Shown: positions 48,737-58,875 of the stretch, piece after piece
How positions within the stretch are numbered: position 1 is the first letter of the stretch
Layout of the letters: each line of letters opens with the position of its first letter
NCBI GenBank assembly: GCA_001931875.2
Contig: MSJH02000625.1
Coordinates: 1-64,000, forward strand
Origin: Byssochlamys sp. IMV 00236
Taxonomy: Eukaryota; Ascomycota; Eurotiomycetes; Eurotiales; Thermoascaceae
DNA length: 64,000 nucleotides
Direction of reading: 5' to 3'
Made by a program: the position numbers and the translations under genes
The notes under the pieces: generated by a model
Databases searched by the model: none
Told to the model about the DNA's origin: nothing
Seen by the model: the letters and a program-made list of their open reading frames with translations, nothing else

Positions 48737-50347
48737 TCAGTCCTTTTTCATCACTGAACACATCCAGGCTCCTCCACGGCTCAAAGCGCAAATACGACCG
48801 GGACCGCTGCGCCAGAGCCCTAGACCCAAGAAGCTTCCATGCACGATATGAAAGGTCCCAACAAGAGGAAAGCTCTGAACCCCATCGTTCTCCTCAAATA
48901 GAACATCGTACCTTCGCTGTTCGACCCGCTTTTGCACAACATAGGTTGTTCTGCTGGGAATCAGCCGAGGGCATTGCATATGATGCAGAGCAGACATCCA
49001 TTCTTCATGTGTGAGTTGGTCACCAAAAAGAATCCCGACTCCTTTCCCACTGCGTACTGGTTTTAAAATGTACTGGTCTTTGAGTGACTCTGTTTCCTGG
49101 CACTGCGAGATGAAACGCTCCAGTTTCTCCGATCCTGGAATGATGGTTGGCACAATTCCTCGATCCAGGGCATCGGCTTCATGCGGTGTGAGCACGTTAC
49201 GCGTGACTAGGGAGGAAAGTTCTTCCTGAACCAAGCCAAGCATACGTTTATCGTGAACAAGAAGCACTGTTCTCATGTCGTTGAAGCATCTTAGGCTAAT
49301 CTGCTGAAGCATTTCAAAGCTCATAGCAAGGAGCTCTCGCTGGTGCAGTTCCAGCCCCAGCTGGTAAATCTCTTCCAGGATTTCACCGGCTTCGTTAGTC
49401 ACTTCAGATTGTTTGGAACCAGCCTCTGCTACGCAATATAGCTTGTATCCTCCTGGAGACGCAGCAGGCATAAGCCTCAAACTATGCGGGTGAATAACTC
49501 TTGGGCGAATGCCCAACACACGTTGTGCAAGTGAAACGAACATATGGATGTCATACCCATACTCTTCTCCTTTAACCAGATGCAAGGGGAGCTGAGCATT
49601 GTAGAGACCTTGAAGTCCACTTATAACCTAGAAGGTTTCAGCCGTGCTCGATAGTTTATGCTTCAAAATACGGAATACTCACCGTCTGTGGGTCTGTAGC
49701 ACCCCTAAGCCCAAAATTTTCGATGTTCATATTCAGCAATGCTTGCTGCCCGAAGGCAGTATAGAGGAAACCATTCCAGCAAAATCGAGCATTGATCTCA
49801 CAGATCCGATAGTTTTCCGTCTCTTCCGGCCCTTCTGGTGATGATTCAAGCAGGAAATCCGGTCGCCAGGATCCACTACAGGATTTAAATGGGCGTAGTA
49901 TGTTAGGCTCTTGATGGTGCATCCACTGGTCCTGTTAGAAACGCTATCCACATATGCCGGGTTACTGTGGACCCACGTATGCTGGGTTACTGTGGTACAT
50001 ACTCTGAGCAGTTCCTCCTCCACCGGTTCAATAGGCATTCGCTCTGGAAAGCGAGCCGCGGGGTCGGTCCACCATCGCTCGACGATATCGGTGATGGCCA
50101 AAACCAAGGCATCACTCAGTGTCGACAATTGTCGTTGGTGGATTTCCGTACCGAGAATTGGATATGGTACGGATTTCAGGTGAGCATCGCCAGACCAAGT
50201 CTCCCTGGGGCTGATCTTTAGGAGCTCAGAGTGATATTGGTCGACCAGGTTTAACCGTTCTTGCGATTCGACATCTGCAGGGTGATCCAGATCCTCTGAC
50301 GTTTGAGGAATGCAGATACTGTGGAAGTGGCAGATCTGTTTCTTCAT
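48737..50347 (-). CDS. ATP-grasp-like ligase, 494 aa
   Basis: Three exons: 50,347-50,003, 49,931-49,683 and 49,627-48,737. Introns of 71 and 55 bp start GTATGT and GTGAGT, all in phase 0, summing to 495 codons. 'SWRPDFLLE' (136-144) and 'YRICEINARFCWNGFL' (156-171) carry an E-x-N-x-R arrangement as in metal-binding ATP-grasp motifs. 'YILKPVRSGKGVGILFG' (384-400) looks like the nucleotide-binding Lys plus Gly-rich loop, and the C-terminus 'RICALSRGGAWMCSV' is conserved in relatives I recall. The order suggests a circularly permuted ATP-grasp of glutathionylspermidine-synthase type, joining a carboxylate to an amine or similar nucleophile. The exact reaction is unknown. Start Met50347 is chosen because upstream sequence in this frame is not protein-like. 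Divergent from the adenylating enzyme. Confidence 0.75.
49946..49995. repeat. 25-bp tandem duplication inside an intron
   Basis: Two adjacent 25-bp units (49,946-49,970 and 49,971-49,995) with three mismatches make up 50 of the 71 bp of intron 1 of the ATP-grasp-like gene. Confidence 0.85.
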
Positions 50348-51394
50348 ATTCTGTGTAGTCTGGACGAGATCGTAGTGGAATGAAGATGAAATCCAAGAAT
50401 ATGTGTTCAATGGAAAGGGCGATTCCTTTTCTCCTTGACCTCGGGACTGTATTACAACAGGAATATTTGCTCTGCACACATTCCCAGTGCTTCGGATGTC
50501 TAGACGGGCCAGGAGGACTATTAATATTGCAACGAACCGGGCTCGGATGAGAAGCACACAGTCGGTTTGCATTAAATTTCCCTGGCAGATGCCAGACCAA
50601 GCGCAGGCCGTGGCCCATTTGCGCCTGAAGCCCATATTTTTGTTAGGTTTAGTGCATTACCATACAAGGTGAACGACTTGGATATTACATGGATTTCACA
50701 GGCCATAACATCACAATTCTGTTGTATGGAAGTCAGGCCATTAATTAGGTTATTATTCGTCTTGCTGGGCGGGATGGATGCGGCTAGAAAACCCTCTACT
50801 TAGGTAGATAGTCGGAAACCCTTTTTTAAGAATCCTTTTCAGCCAGCCACAGAGCAATTGTGCATTTGTGGCTTTCGGTGGTTGTTTCCCTGGGGGAGTA
50901 GTTTTCTCCACTCTGTATTTGTATTAGCTAACTGCGCACCATTTATAATTACACGTCTCTATCTTTTATGATATATCAGGATGTGCTTGTCCGGTCTGGG
51001 GCTTTGTATCGTTGTAGGCAATGAAACGAGCCAATCACCGAGCAGGGCCCCTGCGGGCATCTAAGCTCGTGGATCCTCCGGTACCCACTACCCTTTTCTT
51101 GGGATCAATCCCTTGATCTACATGCTAATTGAAAGCAAAAGTATCGAATAATACGGCGTATCAGTGCCTGACTATAATACTCCTCCATAAGCTGAGCTTG
51201 TGATGTATTCCAAGTACGGCTGCGGGGCCAATGCTCACCGCTCAAGAAAAAAAATCCCCCGCTTGGTTTTCAGGCGTTTCCTCACTTGTAAGTTGTAACG
51301 AAACAAATACCCTGCGGTCGAGACAATTAATTGGAAATATTAACAGTCAATTAGACCTTTACTCGCTTTCTCTCCTCATTCAGACTACCTGAAG
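50348..51394. promoter_or_regulatory. Divergent promoter, ATP-grasp-like / adenylating enzyme
   Basis: 1,047 bp between two head-to-head genes. A minus-strand open frame runs into it up to 50,635 but looks non-coding. No binding site can be assigned with confidence. Shared control of both genes is inferred from the arrangement. Confidence 0.45.
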
Positions 51395-52887
51395 ATGGCC
51401 GATAATACTTATTGTATGGCCGATGTGCTGGCAATAGCCAGCATTCATCCATTCTACTCTGATAACACATACCCGCCTTCTAGTGAAGAACTACCTATGA
51501 TCTTGGAAAGGCAAAGAGAGTCGCCCAAGGAGCTTAAGTTGTCATCATTCCCATTGACTCGAAAAGACACATTGTAAGTTCGCCCCCTCTTCGTTCCGCG
51601 CGTCTAACGAGGCCAGGTATAAAGAGATTGCACGACTCACCACAGACTGCGACCCACGGAATGGTTATCGACGAGGGACCTACATTAGTACAACCGGTGG
51701 AGGGTCAGCAAGTGGACTTCCGATGGTCTTTGCCACGGATTCGATTGAAAATCGTCAGCAACGAGCCGTGTTCGGCTCGTTCCTGCGGTCCTGTGGCATC
51801 GTGGGCCCTGGGGATTGGGTGTTGACTATGCATGTTGCAGGGTATCTCTATCGGTGCGTGCCAATATCCAAAGTGGGAAAGCTAGGCTGACAATAGTAGA
51901 GCTCTGGATCTCATGGCCGAAGTATTTGAAGGATCAGGGGCCACAGTCCTCTGTGCAGGAAGTGAGATGGAGCAGGATCAGGTTGTCCAAACAATCATTG
52001 AATATCGCGTGAATGCAATTTCTGGTGATGCAGGCCAAATCACGCAGCTAGCCAGATATGTTTCAACCCTCCCGGAGGAGAAGAGGAAACAGTTGGCAGT
52101 CGACAAGGCCCTATACACATCCGAGCCCATGACCCCGTCTCAGCGCAGATTTCTGAAATCTGTCTTTCCCAACATAGCCGTGTCATCGGTTATTGGCAGT
52201 GCAGAGGCAGGTCCATGGGGTGCCTCGCCAGTAGAACTTACAGATATCTCGGCAGATCAGAATTACGCTGATTTTGTGTTCGATGATCGCCTTATACACC
52301 TTGAGGTCTTACCCTTTTCCATTGAGGATCCGAACAAATCAAGCAACCGCGATTTTCAGCCAGTCCCTGACGGTGAAAAAGGCCTACTTGTTCAAACTTC
52401 ACTACAGCGACTACGCAATCCTCTTGTCCGTTATGTCTGTGGGGATGTCTGCTCTCTTCATTCTTTGTCAAGTATTATCAAGGACAGGATTTCCCCTGAG
52501 GATGCAGCTCACTATAGGATAGCACGGATATATGGGCGTGACAGACGAATCAGCTTTGACTGGTATGGGGAGTATTTTGAATTCTCCCAAGTACAGGCCA
52601 AAATGAGAACAGAATCGTGGGGAATTTTGCAGTACCAGATTATTCGGCGTTACAGAGAAGGGGACTGTAATCATCTGGATATTGTTCTTGAGCTGCGTCT
52701 GCTACGAGACTATGGGCCGGGTAAGATTGGTGAGAAAGAGCTAACGCAGGAATTGCGAACATTTTTCAGGGTGTTTGAGAATAACGAGGAGCTGTTTGAT
52801 TTGAAGTATTTGCCTGATTATGGAGGGTTTCATCGAAGTGCCACCGGAAGAAAGGTCGTTAATTTTCTTGACTTGACACAGAAATAG
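51395..52887 (+). CDS. PaaK-like adenylate-forming enzyme, 468 aa
   Basis: Exons 51,395-51,573, 51,617-51,853 and 51,897-52,887, with two 43-bp introns (GTAAGT...CCAG, GTGCGT...ATAG), give 469 codons. 'STTGGGSASGLP' (84-95) is the phosphate-binding loop of the ANL superfamily. 'YTSEPMTPSQRRFL' (212-225) and 'GSAEAGPWG' (239-247) match the core motifs of phenylacetate-CoA-ligase-like enzymes. 'VRYVCGD' (316-322) corresponds to the RYxTGD motif, followed by a small C-terminal domain. The length is right for a stand-alone ligase with no carrier or reductase domain. It should activate a carboxylic acid with ATP to an acyl-adenylate, then pass it to CoA or a nucleophile. Acid identity unknown. Confidence 0.8.
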
Positions 52888-53292
52888 GTTTTGGGAAATA
52901 ATTTTTTTCACTGACAATACTAAAGACGCCTGATGCTGGTTTCTAGGTGTATTTTCCCCAAAAATATAATATTTCTGTAGATAGGTACCTATAAGGAACT
53001 CGAATAAAACTTCAATCGGTGACTCGGTTGGGAAAATAAGGTTAGATGCCAGGAACAGATTCGATAAAATTTCAGGATGTTCTACAGTGAATACATAAAA
53101 AGCTTTCTGTTGAAGTTATATATAACATCATCACATTCAAATGGCGAGGTAAGTTTTAACCTTAATGAAGAGATCGTCAGTCTTATAACGAGGAGCCAGA
53201 ATCAAGTACCAGGATGGACTTCATATGACGATCGGAATCCTGGAGATGGCAACCCCGCAGGTTATACTTATACAGAGCTCGTTCATAGAAAC
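52888..53292. other. Short convergent interval
   Basis: 405 bp between the 3' ends of two convergent genes, AT-leaning, with TTTTTTTC and AATAAA-like stretches (e.g. near 53,005). No gene. Poly(A) signals for both genes would fall here. Confidence 0.4.
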
Positions 53293-54334
53293 TCAGAAAA
53301 CCATGTTTGGTTTTGCGTCGGATATTGGTATTTCTTGCAGAGGACAGAAATGGAGTTTTGAGGATGGTTCGGCAAAGATTGTGACTCTTTCATGACAAGC
53401 TAGCACAGAACCGCCATAAACATAAAAGCAGAGAAATACACGCAAATAGAGAGAAGATAATATGTACACTTGTATCTCCATCACTGCCTTCGGAGTCCAG
53501 TGACCTATCCCTGGCCACATTCACATCGGGAATAAGTTCAAACGCGCAATGTTCTTCTATGTACTCAATAGCTCCTGTATCTTCTAGTCCTTGATAGACC
53601 TTCTCCATACCTGTCAAGTCCTCCTTATTCATGTTTCTACGCAGAGCTTCGAAGAAAGCCTCCTGGCTTTTATGTTTGCGCTCTTTCTCAGCATCTTTCC
53701 ATGGATGCAACCAGACCATAGCCTGTACCTTCTGGCCATTTCTCTGCTCTGGTTCCATTGCCCACAATTTGATATTGTAAGGATGATGCATAGGAGCAAG
53801 ATGAGCTGCTCTCATCCCGAGACCAAAACCCCAGATCCCCTCGAGTTTAATGACCGATTCCCTCTGCGACTGGCTGACAGGCCACGGGAAATAGGCAGTC
53901 ACTAGCGCAGTGCCTTTTCTCAGAGAGGTCAAAAGCCTTAGAGAGCGCGCACGGAATAAGCGAACCTTGGGGCCCGAGACTTCCGAGAGGATTGACCAAT
54001 ATTTTTCATACTGGTCCGATTCTCTAAATTGCAATAGTGCCTCATGTGATGCATAAACTAAATATCAAAGGATTTTTTGAGCGATTTTTCTTGCTTTGGG
54101 TATCCGTGTTTGGGAAGGACACATACCTTGCACCAGAAGCATAGTATTATTATAAGGATCTTGACGCTCTAGCACCGGGCCCCACCAGGAGTAGCCCTGC
54201 CCAGGTGTCGTCCGAATGAGAAGGAAGAAATCGGACCATTTCTTACCCCTGAACTTTTCGCTCTTGGGTAGCTGAAACTCTGTCCAGACGGTGATTTCGT
54301 CTCCGAAGGAGTTCTTTTTGGGATTGACAACCAT
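53293..54334 (-). CDS. Hypothetical protein, 300 aa
   Basis: Three exons: 54,334-54,127, 54,057-53,470 and 53,399-53,293, with introns of 69 bp (GTATGT...TTTAG) and 70 bp (GTGTAC...GCTAG), giving 301 codons. The last junction is the least certain; without splicing, the frame would end in a hydrophobic tail at 53,390. The N-terminal 110 residues ('FLLIRTTPGQGYSWWGPVLERQDPYN', 'YASHEALLQFRESDQYEKYW') look like a small alpha/beta unit of the dimeric alpha-beta-barrel (antibiotic-monooxygenase-like) type. A second half contains 'VQAMVWLHPWKD...F', possibly a repeat of it. No signal peptide. I do not recognise a named family; a role in the surrounding cluster is only suggested by position. Confidence 0.65.
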
Positions 54335-54523
54335 GTTGGGTAGTATTGTTGAGAATTTCTAGGGCGAGGGCTGAAGTGAGATGGAAGAATAAACAGGTCG
54401 TCGGAGCTAGGTGGGAATGCCCAGACCAGAATATAAAGATAGTATAGGTACCTAGTTCTTGGCACCAAGATACTTAGATCGCGGAGCGGGCAAGCGAACT
54501 GTGGCTTTGGCTAGTTATTATTA

Positions 54524-54703
54524 GTCGGGGTTGAATCCATATGCCTTTTTCAAATCCATTATTCGTGCCAAGGGCCACTCCATGAGCTGCGGCATCTCCT
54601 GCAACGGCAGTCCCTACCCCAATGACTGTTCGGACATTTAATATTGATAAATGTCGGCTTCCGAATTGATGCTCTTGCGCGTTTTAAAGCAGTGACAATT
54701 CCG
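54524..54703 (-). pseudogene. Duplicated fragment of the transketolase gene
   Basis: 180 bp closely matching 60,152-60,329 inside the dihydroxyacetone-synthase-like gene in the same orientation. Differences are scattered substitutions plus small indels around 54,570-54,580 and 54,645-54,655. It covers the region encoding roughly 'ATVRQARASIRKPTF' to 'KKAYGFNPDE'. No start, no flanking exons, and frame-disrupting changes, so it is a gene fragment. It lies 155 bp upstream of the zinc-cluster regulator start, within its presumed promoter. Confidence 0.9.
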
Positions 54704-54858
54704 AGCGGTGCTAAGTAGAAGTTTCTCAATTTGGTCGACAGCCAATCGTCTTAGAGCCGATCTGTCCCCCTTCCGAGTTCCTTTCGAGCAAGAATAAACA
54801 TCCTCGCATCATCACTCTCCACCTACATCAACTCAATCGAGCATTACAGTAATCGGCC

Positions 54859-56972
54859 ATGTGTGATAGGGATCGAGGTATTGGACAAACCCGCAGGAGG
54901 ACACGAACAGGATGCTTGAGATGCCGTGCTAGAAAGCGCAAGTGTAAGCCCCGCCGTTGCGAAACTGTGACCCGCAAAGAGGGGCATATTGTTTCTACCG
55001 GACGCCCTCTGTCGAGCCCATTTCGGGTACGATAAGGGGGAGAGACTGATCGCAACATAGGCGATGAGGAGAGGCCAGTATGCCACAGCTGCAGAAGTAG
55101 GAATCTCGAATGTGTCTACGGAACTCGATTGAGTTTTCTCTCGAAAAATGCGCACACGCTAGATCAATCTACAGCCGCACATGAAGGCGACAATCATCGA
55201 TACAACTCGGTGCAGGTACGTTTTCGAGCAGTAATATTATCCCATACCAAAGTTCTAGTCATTGACATCATTGAAGTTTGTGGCAGAGATTCCTCCAGAC
55301 AGACCCCAGAATGCGAATATCCACGGTGAAAATATCAGCCCATTCGTCAAGAGCTGCTCTCAGGCACAGAATGCAGAAAGCATTGGGCTTAGCGGCGAAA
55401 ATACAATATCCCAGACCGGCTTTACCTCGCACCTTCATCCAGCTACAGGGCAAGAGATAAGAGATGTTGGCTTGAATGTAAGATCTTCTTTAGATCCACG
55501 TCACCTACTGCGAAACCCCTCTGGACTATCAAGTCGGAGTTCCTTTGGCGAGCACTACGAAGAATCTGCCGTCCACGATCTACTCGCACTAGGACACTCG
55601 ACTATGGAAACTCATCCTACAGAGAATATAAATTTATCTGTATCGGTTCAGCAGACTTCATGTCTGTCTTTAAATCCTACCGCAGCGGCCTGTATGAGCT
55701 CGGCTGTTTCCTCCGGCAATCTTGTTTCTGCGCAAGACACAAACTCGGAACAAGTCCTCGAACTCCTCAAGCATTTCCGTTATGAGATTGCTCCGTGGGT
55801 GAGTTTCACTGGAAGATGACGAGTATTTCCATGCTAATTGCCGTAGTTGGATATATATGACATGTCACACTCTTTCGGCATATTGGTTTCGCGGATGGCA
55901 ATGGCATCACGAGAGCTGCTTTACGCATTGCTTGCTGTCTCCGCAAAGTCCCTGGCTTCACTAGACTCGTCGCCTTCAACTTTTCGCTCAGATGCAAACA
56001 AATATGTAGACATCTCCGAGTCATATCGGAACATAGAAAAAGCAACCAATAATCTGCACCGAACAGTGGCTGCAGTGCTAAGGGTAGTCTATCATCTTTC
56101 ATCAAGGCTTTCCGATACACGGATGAAGATTGCTAAAGAGATCGAGTCTGTTGTTACGGTCTCTACCAATCCCTGGGAGCCAGTTCTGATGGCTGCAGTT
56201 TATGGCCTCCTTCTTAGAATAGGTAAGTCCTACCGACAGCGAACAATGCAAGGAGACTGAGCTGAGTTTCCGTGTAGATATTAGCAGCGCACTCACTAAT
56301 AATACGACATTGCGAGTTCCGATTCCCGCGAACGTCCATGCCCCAGCGGCTGCCATGCAATCGCACTTGGATGTCGTGTTTCGTCATAGTCAGTACATCC
56401 TTATTCTTTGTGCGCAGGCTGTCCAGCTCCAAAGCGCGACTCTGGAAACAGAATCACCGCTCCAACCAACGGGCCCAGAGAAATTCGTAGAGAGGTGGAA
56501 GATGTTAGTTGCAAGTCTTGGTGACTGGTACAAGAATCGCCCGCAGGGGTTCTGGCCGATGCTCGAACTTTCTTCAACTCCAGAGATGGCCGAAACTGTC
56601 AACCCATTTCCAATGATACTCTTCACGAATTCCGCGGCCGTATTTGCTAACCAAATGCTCCATACCGCCATGTGTCTTCTTCTTGATCGCAGACCACGAA
56701 CATTAAAATCCATGGATAATCACAATGTTATGATGTCTCCTCTCTGGAACGCTCATCGCATATGCGGTATTGCTCTAAACAACGACCGCCGTGAATGCTG
56801 GGATCCCTCGCTGGTTGCATCATTGTTTGTTGCTGCAAGAAAGATGACCCACGAGTCTCAACAGAAAGAAATAGAGAAAGGGTTTCTTCGTATCCAAGAA
56901 CTGACGGGGTGGGATATGCACGATCCGCTGGCTAAGCTCCATGAGACTTGGAGACTTGCGGACGGTAACTAG
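54859..56972 (+). CDS. Zn2Cys6 transcription factor, 610 aa
   Basis: Five exons: 54,859-54,943, 55,061-55,215, 55,277-55,798, 55,847-56,222 and 56,278-56,972, with introns of 117, 61, 48 and 55 bp, totalling 611 codons. The zinc cluster is split by intron 1: Cys19, 22 and 29 (the codon of Cys29 is split) and Cys36, 39 and 46, i.e. C-x2-C-x6-C-x6-C-x2-C-x6-C. A basic stretch precedes it. A long Ser-rich linker follows, then a fungal-type regulatory domain from about residue 240 ('APWLDIYDMSHSFGI', 'ELLYALLAVSAKSL') to the end ('WNAHRICGIALNNDRRECWDPSLV'). This is the Fungal_trans_2-like architecture. Likely pathway-specific regulator of the surrounding genes; target site unknown. Confidence 0.88.
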
Positions 56973-57056
56973 CGAGACATCCAGGGTATTCGAGCGGTAG
57001 TCATCATGCCTAGGCAATAATCAGGTTTTCCATAGTCTCGCATTGTACGTACTTGG

Positions 57057-58565
57057 CTATATATAACCCCATGTACATTCAAGATCGCAAATGCGCCAGC
57101 AGGTCCCCCAGCCTGTCGTAGCTTCGATGCTGCGGATCAGTTTCACCACTAAAGAATGCTCCCTCTCATGGCTAAAAAGCCGCCCAGCAATCCACAGTGG
57201 CTGTAATGCATTGTTTAGGCATCCGTGGTGCGGGTTAGCCAGTGAAATACCACATATCTGTTTTGCATGCCACAGCTTCGAGGTGCTGGAACTCGATTGA
57301 AGTCGCGCCTTATGGGGAGTCATGTCGAGGAGGAGGATGCATGCAGTGTGGATGAGTTGAGTGGAGGATATCGCCCCCCAGTGCACGAATAACACGCGTG
57401 GGAATGGTTCGCCCTCGGCTTCATGAACGGGGCAAATCCCAGAAGGGCGATCTCTCATCCATAGTTGAAGATCGTCCCATAGTCGCATCCACCGTTCCGC
57501 GAACACATCTGTGGAACAGCCATTATCTTCACCGAGTTCAGTGTACTTCGTACGATCGGCGATCAAATCGCATACTTTTGAGCAAAGGTATACAGCATAA
57601 TTTGCATACATATCATTAGATCCAGCTTCGGAGAACAGCTTCCGCGCTTTATTCTCGTGCGTCCCAGGCGGCAGCCATTTCTCCAAACGAAGGAGCGTAC
57701 TCTCAGTGCCATCAGAGATGAGCGCTCCGCACAGATCTGTATATAATGAGAACCGGACCATTAGTTAAAGGTCAGTAGATACTATGACTTACCCATCCTA
57801 GCGTAGCACCAAAATACCGCCTGCAATACCCCGCCACTGAACCCATTTATGTTGAAAGTATCAAATAATGCCGCACATCCTTCAAGATGCCGCCTCCAGT
57901 CTTTGGCACTGGCAGACATCATCTCAAGGCAGCATAGAATCACGCACACAATGAGTGCATCCAGATGCCTAGCATGAAGAAGCGGGGTAACAAGGCGAAT
58001 TGCTTCCTGGTAGAGCTCCAAACTGTCATAAACATCGCGAATCTCATTCTTTCGTTCCAACTGCCTTGATGAAAGAGCCAGGATAGCATAGAATAGAGCA
58101 GGGCAGTTCTGAGACATATCCATAATCTTGATACCAAAGGTGCGCTGCATATCGAACATATCAAGCTTTTGTGTCAGTTAGCCAATACAACTCGTAATGG
58201 CCTCGGAGCAAATGAGCATCATAACGTACCCAAGGAGCAACTTCTGCAACGTAGTTTTTCAGGTATTCTATTCTCTTTCTGCTTGACAAAATACCACGAG
58301 ACGAGATAGTATGGGGTTGACCATCCTGTACGGGACTAGGAGCTCTAGTTGGCACCGTGGATTGGGCGGTACTGAAGAGCAAAGAGCGGAGTGTCTCCTG
58401 TGACTGCAGGTATACCGGATCCTGAATAAATTGATCGAGGTTTATCTTAGTTAGAGGTGATGCAAGTTCATGGTTATTCTCGAATTCGAAGCATTGTTCA
58501 TCTCGTGAAAGAGCAGTGTAGGATGATCTCTGCTGTCTGTTATGTTCCATCGATAACCGGTCCAT
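57057..58565 (-). CDS. Paralogous regulator lacking the zinc cluster, 462 aa
   Basis: Exons 58,565-58,230, 58,165-57,793 and 57,736-57,057, with introns of 64 and 56 bp, totalling 463 codons. From about residue 95 it aligns with the zinc-cluster regulator next door: 'AEVAPWLDMFDMQRTFGIKI', 'ALFYAILALSSRQL', 'ERWMRLWDDLQLWMRDRPSGICP', 'LWHAKQICGISLANPHHGCLN'. Both intron positions (after APW and after the 'ARM'/'RIG' site) are shared with the other gene. The first 94 residues have no C-x2-C pattern, and none of the three minus frames in the 310 bp up to the transketolase gene offers one. It may act without DNA binding, for example as a dimer partner or inhibitor. Convergent with its paralogue, 84 bp between stops. 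Confidence 0.8.
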
Positions 58566-58875
58566 GGGTTATCAATTGGCATATTCGACAAGAGACCCAG
58601 AAATCCTAATGGTACGGCGATGCCTCGTAGCTTGAGGTATGTATGTGTGGATCAAAACTGTACTTACGCACCCAGCAAGATACGGTCGGTCTTGAGTCAA
58701 AAGTGGCGCCCGCGGAGCCCCGCAGATTCACTCCACACCACATCCATGCACTAAATAAGTACCACTGGAACGATAATTCTTTTGGGGTCTTTTGCAATTT
58801 GTTTCTCATATATCTATTCACTAAATGGTTATGTCTATCTCATCATTCCACAGTTATTAACACCTTGCGATAATA
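58566..58875. promoter_or_regulatory. Spacer upstream of regulator paralogue
   Basis: 310 bp between the 3' end of the transketolase gene and the start of the regulator paralogue, both minus strand. No zinc-cluster-coding exon detected. Presumed promoter. Confidence 0.4.

Noticed and set aside
50348..50635. N-terminal extension of the ATP-grasp-like gene to 50,635
   Set aside because: In frame, but the extra 96 residues are Cys/Arg/Ile-rich and not protein-family-like; Met at 50,347 gives a sensible start.
53077..53361. 94-codon plus-strand ORF
   Set aside because: Overlaps the last exon and 3' region of the 300-aa minus-strand gene; no recognisable features.
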